Shown here piece after piece: positions 29,060 through 34,944 of a DNA stretch of 34,944 nucleotides. Positions within the stretch are counted from its first letter, which is position 1, and each line of letters starts with the position of its first letter. The stretch comes from Muribaculaceae bacterium (GTDB lineage Bacteria > Bacteroidota > Bacteroidia > Bacteroidales > Muribaculaceae). The position numbers and the translations under genes were made by a program. The notes below the pieces were generated by a model. It was given only the letters and a program-made list of their open reading frames with translations. It had not been told where the DNA came from and searched no databases. The DNA is taken from positions 1-34,944 of the forward strand of contig JAIDTO010000157.1 in NCBI GenBank assembly GCA_029060625.1. Direction: 5' to 3'.

Positions 29060-30343
29060 ATGACGTTTACCGTAGCTTTGGTGCTCACTATCATAGCGGT
29101 TGTTTTCTCCGCTCTTTTTTCGGGCATGGAGATAGCATACGTGCAATCAAACAAGGTGAGGATGCAGATTGATGGCTCTCGGGGAGGTGTGGTAGACCGC
29201 ATCATCCGTGGCTTCAGCCAAAATGAGGACATGTTTATATCCTCACTGTTGGTTGGCAACAATGTTGTGTTGGTTGTATATGGCATCACGCTCTCGGTGT
29301 TGATCAATCCGGTGCTTGAAAGGTGGTTTGGAGATTCGGAGGCGATGGTTCTGATATCCAACACGGTGTTTTCTACTCTCGTGATTCTTCTATGTGGTGA
29401 ATTTATTCCGAAAGCTACTTTCCGCATCAATCCGAATTTTATGATGAGGATGTTTGCGTTGCCCCTATATGTCATATATATCATTCTGTATCCTGTATCG
29501 AAGTTTATTTCCTTCATCACAAAGGGACTGATGGGGCTTTTCGGAATCAAGGAAAACAGGGTGGATGCGAGCCTTATCACAATGGACCAGCTGGATGATT
29601 ATCTCGAGGAGTCACTTCATTCAACGCAGCAGTCGGAGGTGGAAGTGGAGAATGAGGTGAAGATCTTCAGGAAGGCAGTAGATTTCAAGGATACCACGAT
29701 AGGGGAGTGCATGCGGCCTCGCAATGAGATAGTGGCAGTGGAGAAAGACACTACTACGCGGGAAGATCTTCTTTCCCTGTTTTCACGAACCGGCTTGTCG
29801 AAGATAGTGGTATATCGTGAGGATATCGACGACGTGGTTGGCTATATTCACATTTCAGAGCTTTTCAATATAGATTCAGACTGGAGGGAGCATCTTAAGC
29901 CAGTCATCTTCACACCTGAGACCATGCTTGCCAATAAGATGATGCGCAGGATGATAGCTGAAAAGAGATCGCTTTGTGTGGTGATAGATGAATTCGGAGG
30001 CACATCAGGTCTGGCTACACTTGAGGACCTTGTTGAGGAAATCTTTGGGGAGATTGAGGATGAGCATGACCGCCAACGCCAGCTTTTCCGTAAACTTCCT
30101 GATGGCAGCTATGAGATATCGGGACGTGCCGAGATTGCTGCTGTAAATGAGGGTCTTGGTCTTGACATTAAGGAATCTGAGGATTATAATACTATAGCGG
30201 GATATATACTTCACTATACTGAGGCTCTTCCTGCGGAAGGGGATGAGTTTGAGATTGGAGGATTGAGATTTATAATTGCACGGATGTCTACAACGAGGAT
30301 TGAGCTGGTAAAGGTTTGCCATCCCGAGCCAGTGGAGTCTTGA
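29060..30343 (+). CDS. CNNM/CBS-domain membrane protein (GldE-like, CorC/HlyC family)
   Basis: A 427-residue membrane protein. An N-terminal DUF21/CNNM domain with about four hydrophobic segments (AVVFSALFSGMEIAYVQSN, ILVILLCGEFIPKATFR region) occupies residues 1-190. Two CBS motifs follow (about 205-330, including ECMRPRNEIVAVEKD and DDVVGYIHISELF), then CVVIDEFGGTSGLATLEDLVEEIFGEIEDEHD and a C-terminal CorC/HlyC domain (about 345-420). Members act in magnesium or cation homeostasis; the Bacteroidetes GldE branch is needed with GldD for gliding-related secretion, but lptC-linked homologues occur in non-gliding gut species. The last eight residues, CHPEPVES, look like a read-through of a short repeat. 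Confidence 0.88.
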   Translation: MTFTVALVLTIIAVVFSALFSGMEIAYVQSNKVRMQIDGSRGGVVDRIIRGFSQNEDMFISSLLVGNNVVLVVYGITLSVLINPVLERWFGDSEAMVLISNTVFSTLVILLCGEFIPKATFRINPNFMMRMFALPLYVIYIILYPVSKFISFITKGLMGLFGIKENRVDASLITMDQLDDYLEESLHSTQQSEVEVENEVKIFRKAVDFKDTTIGECMRPRNEIVAVEKDTTTREDLLSLFSRTGLSKIVVYREDIDDVVGYIHISELFNIDSDWREHLKPVIFTPETMLANKMMRRMIAEKRSLCVVIDEFGGTSGLATLEDLVEEIFGEIEDEHDRQRQLFRKLPDGSYEISGRAEIAAVNEGLGLDIKESEDYNTIAGYILHYTEALPAEGDEFEIGGLRFIIARMSTTRIELVKVCHPEPVES

Positions 30344-30385
30344 ACCGGTATCGTGGCATTGTTACTCATAGTTAAACCAGATTGA

Positions 30386-30412
30386 AGCGTGACGGTATGG
30401 TCACGCTTTTTT
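30386..30412 (+). terminator. Intrinsic terminator after the GldE-like gene
   Basis: AGCGTGAC-GGTATG-GTCACGCT is a perfect 7-8 bp stem followed by TTTTTT. It ends the run of six genes that begins at 25588. Confidence 0.92.
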
Positions 30413-30711
30413 CTTAATTGTTCATTCAAGATTTTTCTTAATAGTTCATAAAAAATAGTGTGTAAGTTACGTAACAGTTCTTAATAGATGTTAATTATGG
30501 CTTTGAAATGTTAAATTTGCAATAAAATTTTAACTTTTTTGAAGGTTTATTATGAAGTGATAATATTTTTTGGTTAATTTTGCATATGCTGAATGAGTGA
30601 TCAGTATTTAATCGAAGATAAGTTGTCCGAATAGGTCATTACAGTCGGAATAACCTGAAAAAGAAAAATAACTAATATTAACCTAATAATTTAATTAACC
30701 AACATCTAATT
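30413..30711. other. SusC leader and promoter region
   Basis: About 300 AT-rich bases with no gene. It has two possible -7 boxes, TAAATTTG at 30512-30519 and TAATTTTG at 30575-30582, of which the nearer is preferred. No sigma/anti-sigma or hybrid two-component regulator gene precedes the SusC gene in the window. Confidence 0.6.
30575..30582 (+). promoter_or_regulatory. Promoter -7 box TAATTTTG for susC/susD
   Basis: TAATTTTG followed by CAT lies about 130 bases upstream of the SusC start, a common leader length for SusC genes. No clear -33 TTG. Confidence 0.6.
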
Positions 30712-33700
30712 ATGAACTACCGCAAGGAAAGTTCAGGAATCGCGGCCATATGTCGTAGATTCCTGTTTGTGGCCCTCATGGCAGTGGTAAGCCTATCGGC
30801 AGCCGCTCAGGGCAAGACGGTGTCAGGTACGGTGGTTGACCAGTCAGGCGAGCCTATGATAGGTGTGACTGTTATGGTCAAGGGCACATCCAACGGCACA
30901 GCAACGGACTTCGACGGTGCTTACGCACTTAAGAATGTGCCTGACAACGCTACTCTCGTGTTCAGCTATGTCGGCTGTGTGACGCAGGAAGTTAAAGTAG
31001 CCGGCAAGTCTCAGATCAACGTGACAATGAAAGACGACTCCGCAATGCTCGACGATCTCGTAGTGGTCGGCTATGGTGTGCAGAAGAAGTCTGACGTCAC
31101 CGGAGCCCTTAGCCACATCAGCGCTGAGGAACTTGAAAGCCGTCCCGTAAGCAATGCCTTCGAGGCCATGCAGGGTAAAGCTCCCGGTGTAGACATCACA
31201 TCAAGCGAGCGTCCCGGTACCATCGGTTCCATACGTATCCGTGGCGAGCGTTCTCTTACTGCATCCAACGAACCTCTTTATGTAGTAGACGGTGTGCCCA
31301 TCATGTCGGCTTCCGGTATCGAGACCATCAACCCACGTGATATTGAGTCGATCGACATCCTTAAGGATGCTTCCGCTACTGCCATCTATGGTTCACGCGG
31401 TGCCAACGGTGTCGTGATCATCACTACAAAGCAGGGTAAGACCGGCCAGTTCAGCCTTAACTATGCCGGTTCAGTGACATTCCAGCACCTTGTAGACCGT
31501 AGCCCTTCGATGAACGCAGAACAGCTGATCAACTACCGTCGTTGGGCAGCGTATCTCGATGACCCGACAAAATATGCAGATCCCCGTAATCCTACCAAGG
31601 AGAGCGATGAACTCCTGTTCGGTCAGATCGACGACCCTACAGGCTTCAACAACGTTATGAGCGGTTGGAAGTCAGGCAGATGGAATGCCGCCGACGTATA
31701 TGACTACGATTGGACTGACCAGTGTCTGAGAACAGGCTTCATCCAGGAGCACACAGTGAGCGCTTCAGGCGGTGTGGAAAAGATGAATGCCTATGGCTCT
31801 ATCAGCTACCTTGACAACAAGGGTACCCAAAAAGGTCAGCGCTACAACCGCTATACAGCACGCGTGGGCTTAAACCTCAACGCGGTGAAGTGGCTTACTT
31901 TCAGCCTCTCGCTCAACGGGTCGCGCGAGTTCCAGGACTACGGTATGTCAAACACATATGCGCCTTCGACTACCAACTCCAAATCTGCGATTTATGAGCT
32001 ATACAAGAGCTGCTATCAGTGGGCTCAGCCTTACAATGCAGAGGGCGAGCGCATCAAGTATCCTGGCGGTGACAACGCATGCTACAACCCGATCGATGAA
32101 TGGGAGCACAACATATCCGAGAGAGAGACCTACCGTTTTATGGGTAATTTCTCCGCTACACTCCACCTCGGTGAGATATGGAAGCCTCTCAAGGGTCTTG
32201 ACTACAAGTTTGCCTTCGGCCCGGACTACCGTCACTACCGTCTCGGAAACTTCATTCAGGATGATTCTGCCTACAAGTGGAATAACGGCGGAAAGAACCA
32301 GGCAAAGTGGGAGACCCGCCGAGACTTCTCTTGGACCCTCGACAATATGATCACCTACAATAATACATTTGCCGATAAGCACAATGTAGGTCTGACATTG
32401 CTGCAGACAGCATCAAAGTGGAACTACGAGGATGCCGCTATGGCATTGAGCGGCCTCGAGCAGAATATGTATCTATGGAACGCCATGGGCTCTCTCGACA
32501 TCAAGAAAGAGGAGAACGGCGCGAGCATGAGCACAGGTATCACAGAGCGTCAGCTTGAATCCTACATGATCCGACTGAACTATGGCTTCGACAACCGCTA
32601 CCTGCTGACCGCCTCAGCACGCTGGGATGGTGCTTCGCAGCTTTCCGCAGGACGCAAGTGGGCGTTCTTCCCCTCAATGTCTCTCGGTTGGAGAATCCAG
32701 CAGGAATCATTCCTCCGCGAAGTGTCATGGCTCAACGACCTTAAGATCCGTGCAGGTGTAGGTACTACCGGCAACTCAGCCATCGCTCCCTATTCTACAC
32801 TCAACAGGCTGCAGTCGATCTTCATTCCTACCGGTAACGGCTATGACAAGGTCTACCTCCTCAACGACCCCGCTTATGTAAAGGATCTCCTCGTGATGGC
32901 TAATCAAGAGGTAGGCTGGGAGAAGACCACCCAGTGGAACGTCGGTATCGACTACGGCTTCCTCAACGGACGCATCAACGGTAGTCTGGAATTCTACTTC
33001 TCCAAGACTTCCGATCTTCTTCTCAATATGTCTGTACCTACAGTCACAGGTTACGCCTCCACCATCGCCAACATCGGTAAGACCTCTAACAAGGGCTTTG
33101 AGTTCCTGATCAATGCTATCCCCGTAGAAACGCACGACTTCTCGTGGAACACTTCTTTCAATATCGGCTGGCAGAAAGACCGCATCGACGAACTTGCCAA
33201 TGGCAAGGAAGACGATATCGCCAACAAGTGGTTTATCGGACAGCAGATTGGCGTGTGGTATGACTATCAGACCGACGGCCTCTGGCAGGACACTCCCGAA
33301 GACCGTGCAGAAATGGCAAAATGGGAAGGCTATAATTTCAAGCCAGGTATGGTTAAGCCTGTCGATCAGAACGGAGACTACACTATGGACGACAAGGACC
33401 GTGTGATTGTAGGGCACAAGCGTCCTGCTGCGACAGCAGGCTGGACGAATACCTTAAACTATAAGGGAATCGAGCTGAGCTTCATGCTGTACGGACGCTT
33501 CAACTATACCGTTCACGCTCCCCAGTATCTTACCGGCTACGGCAACCTTGGAACAGCTGTCGACTACTGGACTCCGGATAATACCGATGCTGAATTCCAG
33601 GCTCCTCTCTTCACAGGCAGTGTGCAGACCGGCACCAAGGATCAGTTTGCAAGCCAGCTTGGCTACAAGAAAGCAAACCTCATCCGCATGCGCAACATCT

Positions 33701-33879
33701 CGCTCGGCTATAACCTCCCGAGCCATCTGCTTGAGAATGTCGATCTGAAGAGCTTGAAAGTTTACACACAGGTTATCAATCCGTTTGACCTTTGCCAGTC
33801 GGTAAGCGGACTCGATCTTGACACCGGCAACTCTTACTACAACCGCAGCTGGGTATTCGGCGTCGAACTCGGTTTCTAA
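30712..33879 (+). CDS. SusC/RagA family TonB-dependent outer-membrane transporter
   Basis: A 1055-residue receptor that, with SusD, imports glycans or peptides across the outer membrane using TonB energy. Domains in order: signal peptide (about 1-33, ALMAVVSLSAAAQG), a carboxypeptidase-D-regulatory-like domain (about 35-115, VSGTVVDQSGEPMIGVTVMVKGTSNGTATDFDGAYAL), a TonB-box region (DDLVVVGYGVQKKSDVTGAL), the plug (RIRGERSLTASNEPLYVVDGVPI ... DIESIDILKDASATAIYGSRGANGVVIITTK, the family signature), and a barrel ending FGVELGF. Length is typical. No N-terminal STN domain is present, so signalling through an anti-sigma factor is unlikely. The SusD gene follows after 28 bases. Substrate cannot be told from this sequence. 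Confidence 0.96.
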   Translation: MNYRKESSGIAAICRRFLFVALMAVVSLSAAAQGKTVSGTVVDQSGEPMIGVTVMVKGTSNGTATDFDGAYALKNVPDNATLVFSYVGCVTQEVKVAGKSQINVTMKDDSAMLDDLVVVGYGVQKKSDVTGALSHISAEELESRPVSNAFEAMQGKAPGVDITSSERPGTIGSIRIRGERSLTASNEPLYVVDGVPIMSASGIETINPRDIESIDILKDASATAIYGSRGANGVVIITTKQGKTGQFSLNYAGSVTFQHLVDRSPSMNAEQLINYRRWAAYLDDPTKYADPRNPTKESDELLFGQIDDPTGFNNVMSGWKSGRWNAADVYDYDWTDQCLRTGFIQEHTVSASGGVEKMNAYGSISYLDNKGTQKGQRYNRYTARVGLNLNAVKWLTFSLSLNGSREFQDYGMSNTYAPSTTNSKSAIYELYKSCYQWAQPYNAEGERIKYPGGDNACYNPIDEWEHNISERETYRFMGNFSATLHLGEIWKPLKGLDYKFAFGPDYRHYRLGNFIQDDSAYKWNNGGKNQAKWETRRDFSWTLDNMITYNNTFADKHNVGLTLLQTASKWNYEDAAMALSGLEQNMYLWNAMGSLDIKKEENGASMSTGITERQLESYMIRLNYGFDNRYLLTASARWDGASQLSAGRKWAFFPSMSLGWRIQQESFLREVSWLNDLKIRAGVGTTGNSAIAPYSTLNRLQSIFIPTGNGYDKVYLLNDPAYVKDLLVMANQEVGWEKTTQWNVGIDYGFLNGRINGSLEFYFSKTSDLLLNMSVPTVTGYASTIANIGKTSNKGFEFLINAIPVETHDFSWNTSFNIGWQKDRIDELANGKEDDIANKWFIGQQIGVWYDYQTDGLWQDTPEDRAEMAKWEGYNFKPGMVKPVDQNGDYTMDDKDRVIVGHKRPAATAGWTNTLNYKGIELSFMLYGRFNYTVHAPQYLTGYGNLGTAVDYWTPDNTDAEFQAPLFTGSVQTGTKDQFASQLGYKKANLIRMRNISLGYNLPSHLLENVDLKSLKVYTQVINPFDLCQSVSGLDLDTGNSYYNRSWVFGVELGF

Positions 33880-33907
33880 TATTTAACCATAAAACAGAAT
33901 TCTTAAA

Positions 33908-34944
33908 ATGAAATTCAATAAATATATAGCAGCCGGTCTTATCGCAGCCACTGCCGCAGGTCTTCCTTCCTGCTCCAGCGACTTCCTTGACGAGCACTAC
34001 ACCACCGGCTATTCTACAGACTATCTGAAGACACCAGAAGGACTGAAGTCACTGACTCTGGCTCTTTATGGTCAGCTGCGCTGGATCGGCGGTTATGAAT
34101 CGCAGGGCTACAATGCCTTTATGGGTGGCTCCGACGAATTCGGTCTAGGTACCGACCAGTGCAACGAGATGTGGAACACCTATGACTACCGAATGGCTCC
34201 TATCTGGGGAACCGTCAACGGCAATACCGGCACGAATGCCAACATCTGGGATCAGGTATACTTCGGAATCGCATCTGCCAACGAAATTATCGGTACTGTA
34301 GAGAATGGTAATAACAGTCTGGATCAGACTACCATTAATCTCTGTCTCGCGCATGCCTATTTCATGAGGGGCTACAGCTACTATCTGCTGACATCTCAGT
34401 TCGGGCACTGCGCCCTTATGACAGAGCCTACTACCGGAGTAGTGCGAAATCTACCCAATACGACTGCTAAGCAGTGCTGGGAGCAGACAATATCCGACCT
34501 CGAGCAGGCTTATAACCTTTTCGACGGTGAGACTAACAACCTGGCGGGTCCCGGTGTGAGCTGGACAAAGGCTACAGCTGCCCACTTCCTCGCTAAGGCT
34601 TATCTTTTTGCCGCCTCCGAGCGCAACGACGACTGGAACAGCGATGTCAAGGCACGGTACCTCCAAGCAGGTCTTGAGGCAGCTAACTATGCTATTTCGG
34701 CCCGTCATCTTGAGAACAACGTGATTGATGTATATGGCAACTGGACAGGTGTCAACTGTGCTCTCGAGCAGAGCAACGAGCTCCTTCTCGTATGTGCTCA
34801 GGATGCCAACTTTTCCGGACGTACCGCAGCCCGCAACCCGGGAGCATTCTTCAATCCGCAGTTCTCTAACTTCGCCAACACTACCTTAGGCAGCGAGCGC
34901 GGATGCATCACCGGCGGAAAGGACTTCCAGCGTTTCCGTCCTAC
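33908..34944 (+). CDS. SusD/RagB family nutrient-binding lipoprotein (partial, 3' end outside window)
   Basis: Missed by the ORF track because it runs off the right edge; 345 codons are visible. It begins MKFNKYIAAGLIAATAAG with a lipobox LPSC (Cys22), so it is an outer-membrane lipoprotein. SusD features include SSDFLDEHYTTGYSTDYLKTPEGLKSLTLALYGQLR, then the TPR-like helices NIWDQVYFGIASANEII, LCLAHAYFMRGYSYYLLTSQFG and QTISDLEQAYNLF, and VSWTKATAAHFLAKAYLFAA. SusD caps the SusC barrel and binds the substrate. The RGYSYYLLTSQFG stretch replaces the usual R-A-x-Y-Y-x-L-V-x-x-F-G with small changes. Confidence 0.93.
   Translation, partial: MKFNKYIAAGLIAATAAGLPSCSSDFLDEHYTTGYSTDYLKTPEGLKSLTLALYGQLRWIGGYESQGYNAFMGGSDEFGLGTDQCNEMWNTYDYRMAPIWGTVNGNTGTNANIWDQVYFGIASANEIIGTVENGNNSLDQTTINLCLAHAYFMRGYSYYLLTSQFGHCALMTEPTTGVVRNLPNTTAKQCWEQTISDLEQAYNLFDGETNNLAGPGVSWTKATAAHFLAKAYLFAASERNDDWNSDVKARYLQAGLEAANYAISARHLENNVIDVYGNWTGVNCALEQSNELLLVCAQDANFSGRTAARNPGAFFNPQFSNFANTTLGSERGCITGGKDFQRFRP

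Noticed and set aside
28801-29580. 259-aa minus-strand ORF opposite lptC and the GldE-like gene
   Set aside because: Long but antisense to two recognisable proteins and spanning their junction; no domain seen.
32776-33417. 213-aa minus-strand ORF opposite susC
   Set aside because: Antisense shadow within a conserved TonB-dependent receptor.
1-34944. CRISPR array, prophage or complete insertion sequence
   Set aside because: No regularly spaced direct repeats of CRISPR length, no transposase, integrase or phage structural gene was seen in the frames provided.

Overview
The window looks like chromosomal DNA of a gut Bacteroidales bacterium, most probably near the Muribaculaceae; the family is a guess from gene content and overall feel, not a computed placement. 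Reasons: a SusC/SusD pair, a GldE-like CNNM protein, LptC and type III pantothenate kinase in one run, a myo-inositol-phosphate synthase, no clear Shine-Dalgarno sites, and many promoters of the Bacteroidetes form TAnnTTTG, several with TTTG 19-20 bases upstream.

Left accessory end (1-2400, AT-rich, minus strand): two toxin-antitoxin-like pairs. The first is a 54-aa small protein followed by a GNAT acetyltransferase. The GNAT stop codon sits in CTT-TGA, and the +1 frame beyond it stays open to the window edge for 85 codons, encoding a winged-helix-like segment with no start codon of its own. The second is a zeta-like P-loop kinase overlapping a 60-aa partner, with a 10-bp perfect inverted repeat just downstream of its promoter box.

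Plus-strand housekeeping (2800-11735): pheT, yebC, a signal-peptide/membrane/coiled-coil protein, an orphan sensor histidine kinase, aroK, an alanine dehydrogenase homologue whose usual catalytic residues are not evident, and a GT4 glycosyltransferase. tRNA-Pro(CGG) follows with its own promoter and a strong terminator hairpin.

Minus-strand translation block (11986-19440): rimP, nusA, infB, folK and nudC read leftward, with 4-base overlaps at infB/folK and folK/nudC. A secreted GH28 pectinase gene lies between rimP and nusA, and nusA has its own promoter and a leader of about 250 bases.

Right half: an EamA transporter convergent with a flavodiiron protein; inositol-phosphate synthase, trmD and a small nucleotidyltransferase; then a cell-division/envelope run (FtsB/DivIC-like, membrane protein, coaX, outer-membrane protein, lptC, gldE-like) ending at a terminator. 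The window closes with a SusC receptor and a SusD lipoprotein cut by the edge. Short 7-8 bp tandem arrays at several gene junctions are an unexplained recurring structure.
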